Assembly: GCA_037349315.1 (NCBI GenBank)
Contig: JBAIAC010000006.1
Span: 19,999,501-20,063,500, forward strand
Reading direction: 5' to 3'
DNA: 64,000 nucleotides
Source: Chelydra serpentina
Taxonomy: Eukaryota > Chordata > Testudines > Chelydridae
Under the pieces are notes generated by a model. That model did not search any database. It had not been told where the DNA came from and worked only from the letters and a program-made list of their open reading frames with translations. Within the stretch, counting starts at the first letter, position 1. Each line of letters begins with the position of its first letter. A program made the position numbers and the translations under genes. This document shows positions 11,580 to 23,413 of the stretch, piece by piece.

Positions 11580-12138
11580 CAGGATTCTGCTCTACTCTGC
11601 CCTGATTAGGCCTCAGCTGGAGCTGAGCTCTTGTGTCCAGTGCTGGGCGCCACATTTGAGGAAAGATGTGGACAAATTGGAGAAAGTCCAGAGAAGAGCG
11701 ACAAAAATGATTAAAGGTCTCGAAAACATAACCTATGAGGAAAAATTGAAAAAAACTGAGTTTGTTTAGTCTGGAGAAGAGAAGACTGAGAGGGGACATG
11801 ACAACTGTTTTCAAGTACATAAAAGGATGTTACAAGGAAGAGGGTGAAAAATTGTTCTTGTTACTCTCTGAGGATAGAACAAGAAGCCATGGGCTTAAAT
11901 TGCAGCAAGAGAGGTTTAGGTTGGACATTAGGAAAAACTTCCTAACTGTCAGGGTAGTTAAGCACTGGAACAAATTGCCTAGGGAGGTTGTGGAATCTCT
12001 GTCATTGGAGGCTTTTAATAACAGGATAGACAAACACCTGTCAGGGATGGTCCAGTTATTTCTTAGTCCTGTCTTGAGTGCAGGGGACTGGACTAGTTGA
12101 TCTACTGAGGTTGCTTCCAGTCCTACACTTCTATGACT
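11580..12138 (+). mobile_element. CR1 LINE, 3' end with ORF2 C-terminus remnant
   Basis: A 5'-truncated CR1. An open frame from about 11762 to 12100 reads RLRGDMTTVFKYIKG, then SHGLKLQQERFRLDIRKNF, then VVKHWNKLPREVVESLSLEA. That is the conserved tail of the CR1 ORF2 protein, downstream of the reverse transcriptase. The 3' UTR includes GGGGACTGGACTAGTTGATC and ends in the CR1 terminal repeat word TTCTATGACTC. The reverse transcriptase core is absent. Confidence 0.85.
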
Positions 12139-12139
12139 C

Positions 12140-12226
12140 ACAGGGCCTGATCCTTAGCTGGTGTGAATTGACCTAGTTGCAGACTTTAATGGAGTTTTGC
12201 TCATTTATACTAGCAGAGAATGTGAC
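12140..12226. repeat. Degenerate palindromic repeat
   Basis: GGGCCTGATCCTTAGCTGGTG with TTAATGGAGTTTTGCTCATTT is the left half and centre of the fold-back family; the right half is eroded. Confidence 0.4.
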
Positions 12227-12539
12227 CACAGTCTCCAGGATTGGGTGGAGATTGGATAGCTACATAGAAATCTCCTGCTAGTGACTGCCAAAGCTACTTC
12301 CAGATACAAGAGAGGTTAGAGTATGTGAGATGAATAGGAAGTGTAAGTTAAATGGAAGAGTAAAACTTAACTCAGCTAATTTGCTATCTCTGGAAAGTTC
12401 AGATCCTGCTTTCCATATGCCCTGGGTCAAGATCACATGGGCAAAGGAGGATCGGTACTTGGATTTTAGAGAACTTCATAGCAAAAGGAAAACATAAATA
12501 CAATTACGGTATTATTCTTGCTAATCCTGGAACAAAGCT

Positions 12540-13210
12540 GGCACAGTTAGTCACTGGCCTTTCAACTTTTAGTTAAGGCAATAGCAAATTGGAGGCCAAT
12601 TGGCTATTTGCTCTGCCATAATCAACAAGTTTCTTGACATGCAAACTCCTCCCATCTCATTTGTTGACTGGATCAGTGAAATATTTATGAACAGCTTTTG
12701 AATTTTAACCCAGTAAAAGATAAATAGGGGACAATTTCCCTTTGCTCTTTCACTTCTGAATGGCCAATGGCCAGCTTTCTGTCATTTTGATATTCACACT
12801 GGAAGAGGAAACAAATGTCCCATAGGTAAAACCTTTTCCATTTCTGTTACCTACTCCAGAAATAAACTATTTCATAACCAAACACATCAAGTGAGGGACA
12901 AATCCCACACAGTTGTCCAAGGGCCTTTCACCTTTCAATGGCCAGATACCAGCTGGCTACTAAATTGCACTAGGAAACAAGTGTCTCACAGACAAGTCTC
13001 CATTCCATTTTTAGTCTTACCAAAAAAATAAGCTAAACACGCCTTTCCTATAACACCCATTGTATCCAAAAAGGTATAGACTTGACACAGGTGGCTGCTG
13101 AACTTTCAACTTTGAATGGCTAATTACCAACCAGCTACCACTGGACTTTGCACACCTCTATAATCCAAAAATCCTCTCTGCAAAACTTTCTTCTCTAGAG
13201 CTTGCCCCCA
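12540..13210 (+). repeat. Degenerate tandem array, about 178-bp unit
   Basis: Related segments recur at a spacing of roughly 175-185 bp. Anchors are CCTTTCAACTTTTAGTTAAG (12559), TTCACTTCTGAATGGCCAAT (about 12747), CCTTTCACCTTTCAATGGCC (about 12925) and ACTTTCAACTTTGAATGGCT (about 13101). Each of the last three is followed by an ACCAGCTRGCTACY- or CCAGCTTTCT-like word, then by AGGAAACAA-like and AAATRARCTA-like words. At least three and probably four units. No known satellite was recognised. Confidence 0.6.
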
Positions 13211-14150
13211 AAATGAACTACTATTAAAACAGAACAAACAGAGAAAATCCTAGATTTAGCCTGGAATATGCAAAATATTGCAGCCTGTATGTGTGTGACA
13301 GGAAGTAAGTCAGCATATGCGTTTGCAGTTAGGTGTCCAGAGGTCTAGATTCCATGCTTCTGTTGAGTGTGAAATCATTTCTGAATTGCACAAATAAGGG
13401 GTGAGGGAAAATTAGAGTGACTATGATCTTTGTCCAGCATCAATGTTTTTTCAAAGAATAATTGTGTGGACATCTGCCATGCTCATGAAGCTACAGCAAA
13501 TCAGACAAATGAAAACATCAGCTTGTTATATAATCTGTACACTATATGTGTATCTTTCTGTTTGTGTGTGTTCAGTATATCCAGCTATGTTGTCCATATT
13601 ATATAATATGTGTAAGTAAGTAACATGAGTAAGCATATATATCCATATGAGTAAGCATATATCTCTGTATCAGTGAGCAGGGAGAGAGGGATGTTATATG
13701 TACGTAAGCAGGAAGATGTACACATATAAGTCGTACACATATGTGTGAAAAATATGGAGCCAATGTTCCCATTTGTCTTTGATGAAATATGGAGCTGAGT
13801 TTCTTTGTTAGATTTGCCCAGGTAACAAGGAAGACACTCCCTCAACTTCCTTTTGAAAAGTACAAATGTGTGATTCTGATTGATTCTCTTTTCACTCATA
13901 TTTGCACCAGTCAGAGATGGCCGTGTCCAAGCATCTCAGTGCCTTTTCTATTCTGCCCACTATTCAGAGGATGCCCTACCTCCCATGGGGCCACTACCCC
14001 TAAGACTTGCCTCTTTCTTGGCATCCACAAGTGGCACAGTCTTTATTAATATTAATTATTATTGTTCCAACAAACAAATTCATGAACTGAACCAAGATCT
14101 TTCCCTGTTCCCACTGGGACCATAGTTAAAAAATAAAATAAAATATAAAT
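13211..14150. other. Intergenic DNA with low-complexity tract
   Basis: A TATA/GTAAGTAAG-rich stretch at about 13590-13740 contains a repeated ATGAGTAAGCATATATMTC word. No gene was recognised. Confidence 0.45.
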
Positions 14151-14340
14151 GGAGATATGCCAATCTCCTAGAACTGGAAGGACCTGAAAGGTCATCGAGT
14201 CCAGTCCCCTGCCTTCACTAGCAGGACCAAGTACTGTCCCCTGACAGATTTTTGCCCCAGATCCCTAAATGGCCCCCTCAAGGATTGAACTCACAACCCT
14301 GGGTTTAGCAGGCCAATGCTCAAACCACTGAGCTATCCAT
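14151..14340 (-). repeat. Cry I-type tRNA-derived SINE (turtle)
   Basis: Read on the minus strand it starts ATGGATAGCTCAGTGGTTTG, giving an A box (TAGCTCAGTGG, 14325-14335). A B box GAGTTCAATCC lies at 14282-14292, followed by a unique region and a CR1-like tail with GGACTGGACTCGATGACCTT. A tRNA-related head plus a tail shared with turtle CR1 is the known structure of the Cry I / tortoise Pol III SINE family of cryptodiran turtles. Not a functional tRNA gene: only the head is tRNA-like. It is the best taxonomic marker here. Confidence 0.85.
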
Positions 14341-14569
14341 TACCTAAGACATTGCTTCTCTTCTCACCCCCTCTAATCCCACATAGATCTTTTTTTCCTT
14401 TAATTCCACCCTTCCTCCCTCTAGAGAACGCTTGAGCTCCACAAGAAACAGATTCCCTCCCATCCTCCTCTCTCCATGTGAAGCTTCTGAGCGCCACAAG
14501 ACACAGACTCTTTCCACCCTCTGTTCCCCATACACTCTATTGTATCTGCAGAGCTCTGGAGACATGTAC

Positions 14570-16275
14570 AAGAATATAAGAATGGCCATACTGGGTCAGA
14601 CCAATGGTCCTTCTAGTCCAGTATCCTCGCTTCTGGAGGTGGCCAGTGTGGCACTATGCCCCATGTTCTTCATAGGAATAATGATGTATTTTGTGCAAGA
14701 TAAGGGATGTGAGATATCATTGAAAAAGTTATGATTTATTGAATATAATTATCCTACTTGTATGCATGTATCATTTTGGTATCTAAAGTTAGGAATGTTG
14801 TGTATGTATCTATTACAAATGTAATAGATACACCTTGGAAATGCCCATTAGGCAGAATGCAATCAGTCTAGATGGCTGGCTGGGAAGGGCCATTAGGGAG
14901 AACAATAGGTCTTAGAAGAAGCTAATCTCCCACCGGGGAGCCTTCCTGGGAAGCCTTCCTGAAAACACTGCAAACAGCCTCCAAGTCATGGCTGCTGTGA
15001 CCCTACAGGGACATGTGACCAAGTCACCTTGGACTAGACTCCATCTTGGAATACCAGTATTTTTCCACTGACCAGGCGTGGGAACCAAGCTTGGAGACAA
15101 AGGGCTCCTGCCGTATGCAAAAGCTGTTTAAGGCAGGAAAGTAATATCATCATGGTTCTTCACTGACTCCCCACCCAAAGTAGACTCATGAAAACACCTG
15201 AGGAACAAGGACTGAACTGGTGGAGAAGTGTTGGACCCAGGCGCTGGGGATTTCTAGCCCGTGAAGTGAGTACCTGGGGCTTTTAAGCTGCAAGCAAGTG
15301 CAGCTTGGTCTTTTAGAGCCTGGAGCTGGCTTAAATCATCTTTTAGGGTGAGAATTTGCCGCTCATATCCAATCTCTTTAGTATATTAAGCTTAGTTTGC
15401 ATGTTTTGTTTGTTAGGTAATCTGCTTTGATCTGTTTGCTATGCCTTATAATCACTTAAAGTCTATCTTTTGTAGTTAATAAACTTGTTTTGTCTAAAAC
15501 CAGTGTGTGAAAATCATAATTTAGGGCATCAGAAAGCTGTTGCATATCTTTCTCCACATGAAGGGAGGGAGCACATTTCATAAACTCACACTGTACAAAT
15601 GTCTGTGCTGTGCAAAATGGTATACATTTGGGGTTTACACTCCGGGGGGGGGGGACGGTGCCTCAGGAACTGGGAGGTGCCTTAGCTGAGCCTTCCCATG
15701 CAGAGCTGATCTCAGCATCTGTATGTAGCTGCAGCTGGGTGTGTCCCTACCTGTATGTGTGCTGGAGGGGGCTTGAGGGGCTGTCACAGCAGTACAGTGT
15801 AAAGGTACCCCAGGCTGGTGGGTCAGGTGGGTTCAGTGGTACCCCAGTTCCAGGTGGCATCCTGGGAGAAACCCATCACAGCCAGTGCCAGATGTTTCAG
15901 AGGGAATGAATAGAATGGGGAAATTTCAAGTCCCAGCTTCTGGCAGTAGGAGGGTTAGGGGCACCCAGAGCATGAGGTGGCATCTCAGACCATCTTGGCT
16001 AATAGACATTGATGGATCTATCCTACATGAACTTATCTAATTCTTTTTTGAACCCAGTTATACTTTTGGCTTTCACAACATCTCATGGCAATGAGTTCCA
16101 CAGGTTAACTGTGCATTGTATGAAGAAGTGTTTCCTTATGTTTGTTTTAAACCTGTTGCCTATTCATTTCATCAGGTGACCCCTGGTTCTTGTGTTATGT
16201 GAAGGGATAAATAACACTTCCTTATTCACTTTCTCCATACCATTCATGATTTTATAGAGCTCTAACATATCCTTT
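14570..16275 (-). mobile_element. CR1 LINE 3' end, interrupted by an LTR element
   Basis: Minus-strand CR1 in two parts, 14570-14646 and 15881-16275. The left part contains GGCCATACTGGGTCAGACCA, the complement of the CR1 3' end. The right part contains TCTTGGCTAATAGACATTGA, TTTTTGAACCCAGTTATACT, GCAATGAGTTCCACAGGTTA and CCCCTGGTTCTTGTGTTATG. The halves are collinear once the 14647-15880 insertion is removed. Confidence 0.9.
14647..15880 (+). mobile_element. LTR element inserted in CR1 (5-bp TSD)
   Basis: Begins TGTGGCACTATGCC and ends GAGAAACCCATCACA (TG...CA). The flanking duplication GCCAG is at 14642-14646 and 15881-15885. A polyadenylation-like AATAAACTTGTTTTG lies at about 15479. No gag/pol frame is present, so it is a solo LTR or non-autonomous element of 1,234 bp. 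Strand is taken from the polyadenylation signal. It shares a block beginning TATCATTGAAAAAGTTATGA with the shorter element at 26950-27554. A 5-bp TSD fits Gypsy or class III ERV families; which one is not decided. Confidence 0.8.
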
Positions 16276-16282
16276 TAGGACT

Positions 16283-16350
16283 TTCAGGGCCTGACCCAGA
16301 GCCCATTAATGTCAGTGGAAGTGTTTTCTCCGACTTCAGTGGGCTTTGAG
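16283..16350. repeat. Palindromic repeat, degenerate
   Basis: GGGCCTGACCCAGAGCCCATT and GACTTCAGTGGGCTTTGAG are the two halves of the CATTGACTTCAATGGG fold-back family. Confidence 0.55.
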
Positions 16351-16839
16351 CCAAGTCTTTATAAAACACACATCTACCCAACAGATATTTATTAACATGC
16401 ATTAGCCATGTACTACATGTTGTGTATGTGGAAAGAACTAGTAAAAACTTAAGAATTACCCACCTACCCTCTCTAAAAGTATCCAAAGACACATCTCCTC
16501 ACCAAGCACACATTGATTCAAATTTGACATTTCTAGGGGAAATCAGTTCTGAGTTCTGAAAACCAAAAAGGATTAGGAAAATGTCCAAGAAATGAGAATC
16601 CCTACAATTTGGGACAATAATATTGCTCAAATTCCCTGTCCAAATGGCTTCCAACCTTCTAGAGGGAACAAAATCTATTCTGGCATAAGATCACTGCTGG
16701 TCAGGTGAAGTTTCAGGTGGTGGATTTGGAGGGAGGTGGGCAGTTGAGGCATCTAATACTCGGGGCACAGACACTTTGACAGCCATGTTACCAGTGCTGG
16801 GAACAAGGGTCAGTAGTAACCCAGGGCCACAGACTCTAA

Positions 16840-17137
16840 GGGCTTGTCTTCACTACCCGCCGGATCAGCAGGGAGCAATCGATCTATCGGGGATTGATTT
16901 ATCGCGCCTCGTTTTGACGCGCTTAATCGATCCCCGAACGCGCTCCTCGTCGACTCCGGAAATCCACCTCGGTGAAAGGCGGAAGCGGAGTCAACGGGGG
17001 AGCGGTAGCGATCGACTCGCCGCCGTTCTCACGGCCAGGTAAGTCGATTACGATACGCCAACTTCAGCTACGTTATTCACGTAGATGAAGTTGCGTATTG
17101 TAGATCAACCCCCCCTCCCACCAGTGTAGCCCAGGGC
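16840..17137. mobile_element. Harbinger-type MITE
   Basis: Starts GGGCTTGTCTTCACTACC after TAA (16837-16839) and ends CAGTGTAGCCCAGGGC before TGA. The interior carries ATCGGGGATTGATTTATCGC, the GTCGACTCCG word, and a large palindrome around 17060-17098 (CTTCAGCTACGTTATTCACG onward). No coding capacity. Same family as 29764-30048, 37355-37649 and 48889-49160. Confidence 0.85.
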
Positions 17138-19124
17138 TGAGTGAAGATGGCCTAGGATTTGTATCTTTGTATTCATTCTACTGTGTCTTTCCCACACTAG
17201 CCCCGCTGCCTGACGAACAAGCCTTCTCTACCTGCCTCTCAGATGGGATGACACAGTGGGCCTGGGAAAGACCTGGAGCGACATATTTTTGGGTGGGGTT
17301 GGGGAGAGGCCCTTCCACACTTTTCTAGTGATGAATGACCCAAACCACAAAGCTTGGATCCAGATCTAGATCCACATTTCCAAAAGTCAAGGCTGATCAG
17401 ATCCAGGGTTTTGGTTCAGGCCCAGCGGTAGCTGTCACATGAGGTAAGGATATTTCCCTTAATGTGTAGCTTTGCATCATTCATTCATTCTTCATCATTT
17501 TGTTGATTTACTTTCTCAGTCAAATCAGGCAGTATGATATTTGCAGAATGCCATGAAGACCGAGATTTTTAAAAGCAGCAGAGTCCAGACTGATTTTCAA
17601 GAATACCAAGCACGGAGGAGAAGTCAATGCTCAGCTCATATCTTTAGGTGCATAAATATAGACCTAGAAGCATTTCTTTAAATGCCCACTTTTAACACCC
17701 AGTCTTGGCTGAAATATCTTTTGGTTTTGCTTATGTGGTATGATCAACTGCTATTTTTTTCCATTGGTTGCCTATGTTTAAAAACTCACCCTTGCCATTT
17801 TTTTCTCCTACTCTCCAAAAGGCCTCCTGGATTGCTGTCTAATTTCTGTAGCTGTAAGGGTTAAACACAGAATTACACACTTACAGATGCAAGCACACAT
17901 CGTTTTGGCTAGACCAATATGCATATTTGTGTTTTTAGTAAGGAAGACACCTGCTCCTAATGTTACAGGAACATGCTGGATAGTGTTAAGGCAGACGCTG
18001 GTATTTCTCTAATTGAATAATCTGTGTATTTTTTCCAAATGCCAGGTGATTACTTTTATTCTGTGATTAGCTTGAAGTTTAGATGGCACATTTTGCAAAA
18101 AAAAAAAACATTTCAAAGTCAATTTCCTGTTTGGGCCAAATCATTTTATTCTAAGTACAGAGGGACAGGAAAATGGATATTGGAAAAACATAAATGTTAA
18201 ATAGGAGACAACTGTTCTCTGGGATTACCCACTTTCTAGGTGGGGTGCAGTTTGGTAGGTAAGCATATTCTGCAGTTGGGCACTAGTTCATAGAATGACA
18301 AACACATATAGCAGTTAATATCAAACTTGTATTAATGGTTTCATTGCCTGAAATAAATTTGTAATGTAAATCATTCAGAGGTGCTCTAAGGCATGTCTAT
18401 TCTTAGAAGAAAATTCACAACTAGAAAGTACGTCACCCTTGCAATCAGCACCCCCTTTAGCTTATAATATAGAACACATGGCGGTTGAAGAGGTTACAGT
18501 GTTACAGAAATGTCATTACAGAATTTCTCTGTGTTAACATGTATCATCTGTCACATAATTGTTTGCTTTACAACCCATACCTATAATGGGCTAAGTGGGG
18601 ACTATTTATATCAGTTAACAATGAGTGCCTTTAATTAGTATTTCATGCAACTGGAACATGTTAAAGATTCTGACACAAATCTGGCTTGGGTTGCTAAATT
18701 CCATATGAATTTCATTATGAAATTGCTAAGACATTACAGTTGCACAGGTACCAAGGTTTATAAATGCACTTTAAATTTTGCAAAACTTGTGTAAGTCAGA
18801 TGTTAATAAAAAACAAAAACAAAAACACCCCTCCCCCAACTTCATAACAACAATTTGAGGTCTGACATGGCTGAATGAAAGTTTAAGACAGCAGAGATGA
18901 AAACCTTCTACAACTTGAAATTTATCCATTTCTGCACTGAAATTGCAAATTGCAGTGATCGCCAATGTACAATATAATATAGACAAAATCAGAGCAATAT
19001 AGAATCACACTGTACATAAAAATGATAGAGAAAAGTTATAAAACATGGCGTGGCCAAGAAGAACATTCACCCGTTTTAATTAGTTGGTGCTAATATGTAG
19101 AGAGGAAGGATGGTCTTGTGAAGA
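17138..19124. other. Intergenic DNA, repeat-poor
   Basis: Nearly 2 kb with no named repeat. From 17990 to 18770 the sequence is AT-rich, non-repetitive and of even complexity, so it could hold non-coding conserved DNA, but nothing in the sequence alone proves that. Confidence 0.4.
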
Positions 19125-19215
19125 CACTGGCCCAGTATCCAGGCCATCTGGGTTCAACTCTGCCACTGACTTCCTGTGTGAACTTGAATGAGAATGAGAT
19201 CCTCGGCCCTGTTGC
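19125..19215 (-). repeat. MIR-like SINE fragment
   Basis: CATCTGGGTTCAACTCTGCC and ACTGACTTCCTGTGTGAACTT are the reverse complement of the MIR 3' half. Confidence 0.65.
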
Positions 19216-19763
19216 ATCCTTTTATACTGGGTAAAAGGGAACAATAGGCAATTTCAAACGGCCTTGAATAGAAGTTGTACTTATCAGGCAGTGATTATAA
19301 AACCTAAAGAACAGCGAAATATCCATAGCCCTAAAATGGGGCTAATAAACAGTCATCAAATATTTTTTGGCTCCATCAAATACTGTTGAACTCCCAGGAA
19401 AGGCTTGAATGAGAACCTGGTGATAATTCATCTGGCTTCCATAGAAAAGGCATGGGCCAGGGGAAGTGCAGTACATATGCTTTTGTGACCTATTGAAAGC
19501 TGATTGGATGTGAGTGAAAACATGCTTGCCCTCAGTCCTGTAGCTCTAAGGGAACTTCTGCTGGCAAAGTCATCCATCGTACTACTAGTGTTTTTGCAGA
19601 ACTCCCAGATGAGCTCAGTGGGCTATATGTACCACATGCGTGCCACCCAAAGGAAAGTATGGGGTCTGATTCATCACTGTGTTATGCCAGTTTCACACCT
19701 TTGGGACTATCTTGAGATCTATAGAATAACATTGTCATAAATCTGGAGTAACATTGGTGAATC

Positions 19764-20110
19764 ATTTCATGACCTCAGGATTAAATAGGGACTTGGAATG
19801 GCTTGGCCATTATGTTAACTGAATCTATTTCCCTTAAGTTAACGATCCTCATTCACACCTGTGTGGCCATCTTGTTTATCACTTCAAAGGTTTTTCTTCC
19901 CCTGCTGTTATGGTTCCTCTCAATTAATTAGCCTCTTAAGGTTGGTCTATGCACCTCCACCTTATCATGTTTCTCTGACTGTATAAATATCTGTCTACTG
20001 TATGTTTCATTCCATGCATCCGATGAAGTGGGTTCTAACCCACGAAAGCTTATGCTGAAATAAATTTGTTAGTCTCTAAGGTGCTACAAGTTTTTCTTTC
20101 TTATTTTCGT
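19764..20110 (+). mobile_element. Penelope-like element 3' end with TSD
   Basis: A 347-bp 5'-truncated PLE copy. It opens in a degraded GIY-YIG tail (TTAAATAGGGACTTGGAATGG, compare LNRDWEWL at 1477-1866) and ends GTTAGTCTCTAAGGTGCTAC plus a T-rich tail. The TSD ATTGGTGAATC occurs at 19753-19763 and 20111-20121. The hammerhead-like motif is at 20019-20057 (separate entry). Confidence 0.85.
20019..20057 (+). ncRNA. Hammerhead-ribozyme-like motif in PLE tail
   Basis: The order is CCGATGA (20020-20026), stem II GTGGGT/ACCCAC with loop TCTA (20028-20043), GAAA (20044-20047), then a short GC-TTAT-GC stem III. This matches the CUGAUGA - stem II - GAAA - stem III layout of hammerheads, which are known in PLE terminal repeats. 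The second core base is C instead of U, the expected UH cleavage site reads TG here, and I see no strong stem I, so this copy is probably inactive. Confidence 0.5.
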
Positions 20111-20160
20111 ATTGGTGAATCGGGCTCATGGTATGCAGTATTTATAGGCATCACCTAAGT

Positions 20161-21836
20161 AGCTTCTTTTTTCATTTGTCCCTTGTGTATAGTAAGGTGA
20201 CCAACTTAAACATATGCCAATAAATCCTTTAAACCATCACACACTATCCACTATGTATTTAATTTTTATATGTGTGTGTAGATGTGTCTATATTCATGTG
20301 CCCCTCACCCATTCCCTTCTACATACCCCCAAAAGTCACTGGAAATATAATGTGCACTGTAGTTTGTAAATTGAAGCTGCTTAAATAGCGAAAACTATAG
20401 TAACTAAAACTAAAATATGGGGTTGGATGACTAAGTCTGACTTTATGAATTCAATAATAATTACAGCTGTATGAGCTGACTGGCTTATTAGGAACTCTAG
20501 AAAAGCTGACCACGTCATCAAAGAATATCTCTCAGATGACATAGTACATCTGAGAGACCTACAGCTCTCTAGGTGAGGCACCATAGATTCAGTTAAAGAA
20601 AGGGGCTGATTTCTGGGGAGATGAGAGGAAGGGGATGCAGATTTGCATCGGAGATCAAGAGGTAACAGGGATGTTTCCCCTTATGAGGAGAATCTAAGGC
20701 CTCCAGAACAAAGAAGGGGAAATTACAAAAAATATATTGGATTTGGGAGGGATTTGGATAGCTGAGATGTGTCAGAGCCAGGTTATAGCTACTTATTAAG
20801 GAAGAAAGGTTCAGAAAAGCAGTACTTAACGCTCTCTCCAGCTCTGCTAAACTATTTATGAAGAGGTAGCTATAACTAGAAATCCAAATTTAAAAAATAG
20901 TAAACCAAAAATTTACTTTAAAAAGCGGGCTGACATCCAACTATTTTTTACTGGGTAGAACTGGAATGTTAATGCAGAACATACACAAAGCTGTTGTAAA
21001 ATAAAATCATGAAGAAAAAAATCCCACACCTCTTAATGCAGATATTCAAACAAAATAAATGATAATCATATTAACCACCAATTGGGAGCCAGAACAGGCC
21101 ACTGGGACTTGGGACCTGGGAACCCAGTATGTGTAATATGATATATTATTACTCACAGAGCTAGGTTTTGGCATTTCTCTGCAGAAGGGGAAAAAAATCA
21201 ATTTCTTTTGCACAGGGAATGAAACTGTTTTGTCAGTTAATAATGACCTGAATAATACCTGTCTAATTAGATCATTCTTAAAGTGTGCAAGATTTAGATT
21301 ACATGGGGTGCCTATAACCACATTCAAAAGGTTATGGGTTGTGAATAACCTGGATAACTTGTTGCCTGATCTGGCTTATCTATTTCAATTTAAAAGAGAT
21401 TACAAATTATTATGTAAATCAGTGGCCTGGTTTTTGCTCCAAGTGGAGACACTGGGAGAATGGATGGCAGGCAGAATGTAATTATCTGAGCTGGAATTTG
21501 TCCAGCACATTTGAGTGAACACTCCTTTGCTTTCTGAATTCACCAGGGGATCTTTATTTACCTGTATTGTTTTAAATTATAATAATTATATACATATAGG
21601 GTCTTGATGGTAGAGCAAGATGGGTAGGCCAAGCAATGGGGGAGGGAATTGATGTGAAACATTTCAGACTTGAATACATAAATGTAGGCATCTAGATCCA
21701 TATTTTAGCAACAATGGCCTGATTGTAGTTTGGATAGCCTCCATCTCAGAAGGGGAACCAATATTCTAGGGGACAAGCTGGCAAGAGTAGTCAGGAGGGC
21801 ATTACACTAACAATAAAAGGGGAGGGTGAAAAGGGG
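20161..21836. other. Intergenic DNA, repeat-poor
   Basis: No gene recognised. The 21180-21500 interval is non-repetitive, with TAAT-rich words such as CTGTCTAATTAGATCATTC, and could be a conserved non-coding element; this is a guess. Confidence 0.4.
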
Positions 21837-22217
21837 TGTCAGGGACTGGGACAAGGGCAGTTGTGCCTAGTGCTTGGAGCTGGAGTCAGTACCAGGAATC
21901 TGAGCCAAGGGTCAGAGTTGAAGTTAAGAATTGGAACTGAAGATCACAGCCAGGTTAGCTGGAGTGAGGCAATGCAGGACAAGACTAGGGCCAGGGCAGG
22001 AACAGGGCAAGGGCAAGAGTAGGAACAATTAGGCACAGGAGTTATCGCAGCTATGGATGAATGCTTTGTGCAGCCAGTGCCCTGCTGCTAGTGGTCTTAA
22101 GAGAAGATCTGCTGATCCCTTCAATCAGGCAATTGGGCCAGTCAGGAGCCCATCTGGGCTTGTCAGACTGATATGCTAGCAGGTAAGCAGGCTAGCTGAG
22201 GGCTTTTATGCCTGACA
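21837..22217. mobile_element. Possible LTR or repeat unit with TGTCAGG/CCTGACA ends
   Basis: 381 bp bounded by TGTCAGGGACTGGG and TATGCCTGACA, a 7-bp inverted terminus typical of LTRs. The interior has repeated GGAGTCAG/GGGTCAGAG words. The flanking five bases (AGGGG and AAGCA) do not match, so the boundaries are uncertain. Confidence 0.4.
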
Positions 22218-23084
22218 AAGCAGAACAAATGAGCACTTATTCAGAACTAAATCATGATGTTGAGAACAAAACTAATCAAGACTCCAAGGGAAGAGAAGAA
22301 ATTATTTAATTGCCTGCACACCAATGCTAGAAACCTGTAATTGTCCATGGGTGAAACGCTCCATGAAGACAACAGGAGTTCTTAGTGTGTAGTAATAGCA
22401 GGGTTGGACCAGTGTTTAGAAGGATGAGATTATTAATGTTCACATGTAATAATATAGGATCACAACAATTAGCTTTTGCATATGTTTGAAATAAGCGATA
22501 TTAGTGTAAGCCCTTTGCAGTTTTACAAGATGTTAGTCTAGTTCACAAGTGGATTAACTACAATTCCAAAAGCTGTTTTAGCCTAAACAGGAAACCAAAA
22601 TATTGTAAAAATGACATACAAATCAGGGTTTTTCGCTACATTGCTTAAGAAATAAAACACTAAACTGAGGTTACAAAACCACCCACAACTGGCATTGCAC
22701 TTCACCGTTGTCAGCAACCTCAGCAGAGAGGCCAAGAATGGGTATGGAAACTGCACCATTATTGCATCCCTAGGAGAGGTTTCTCTAAACTAGTGATGAA
22801 GTCCTTCTACTGGAATGGTAAGGCAAATGTTGCACTGTTAACTCTCCAGCACCTGTTCCCCGGATAAAGCCGAGAACTTCAGATCTGCCAATCCACCATC
22901 TTTCATGTGACTGAAAACAATGAATTGAAAATGTCATTTTTTATTTTTATAATTGACCTTTTAAAAAAAAATACTTTAACTACAGAAAAAAAAGAGAATT
23001 TCTTGAGTAACATGGTATTTGTAAAGGCTTTATTCCTAATAGAGCTGCTTGAAAAAAAGACCTAGGGTAAACATTTTTAAGCAC
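22218..23084. other. Intergenic DNA, nothing recognised
   Basis: AT-rich, with no gene or repeat I could name. Confidence 0.4.
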
Positions 23085-23183
23085 CTAGTTGTTGTTATTA
23101 TTTATTATTTTATTTATATTACTTTAGTGCATAGAAGCCCTAGTGATGGACCAGGGCCCCATTGCACTAGGTGCTGTATCTAA
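23085..23183 (+). repeat. MIR/CORE-like SINE fragment
   Basis: TTATTATTTATTATTTTATT then GATGGACCAGGGCCCCATTG and CACTAGGTGCTGTATCTAA. It is cut by the MITE that follows. Confidence 0.7.
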
Positions 23184-23410
23184 CCCCTGGTCAATACTAC
23201 AAATTGATGTTGGTACAACTACATCCGTCAGGGTTGTGGAAAATTCAGACAACCCTACGATTCCTGAGAGATGAGTTGTACCGACTGAACTTCCTGTGTA
23301 GACAGTGCTATGTTGACAGCAGGGCTTCTCCCATTGACCTAGCTACTGCCTCTTGGGGATGTGGAGTACCTATGCTGTGTTACTACAGCACTGTAAGCGT
23401 AGACAATCCC
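23184..23410. mobile_element. Harbinger-type MITE
   Basis: 227 bp, CCCCTGGTCAATACTAC ... GCGTAGACAATCCC, flanked by TAA at 23181-23183 and 23411-23413. Interior words TGTGTAGACAGTGCTATG and CTCCCATTGACCTAGC match the other copies. No transposase. Confidence 0.8.
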
Positions 23411-23413
23411 TAA

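Larger units (their letters stand above)
19643..20160. repeat. Palindromic repeat, split by a PLE insertion
   Basis: GATTCATCACTGTGTTATGCC at the left and AATCTGGAGTAACATTGGTG with AATCGGGCTC at the right are inverted halves of a fold-back repeat. The PLE copy at 19764-20110 lies in its right arm. Limits are approximate. Confidence 0.5.

Noticed and set aside
11830..12141. Minus-strand 103-codon frame
   Set aside because: Antisense of the CR1 ORF2 C-terminus on the plus strand.
14270..14340. Possible tRNA gene (A and B boxes)
   Set aside because: Only the head of a Cry I-type SINE; it continues into SINE body and CR1-like tail with no tRNA 3' half structure.
15610..15909. 99-codon plus-strand frame
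   Set aside because: Mostly inside the LTR element, running over its right TSD.
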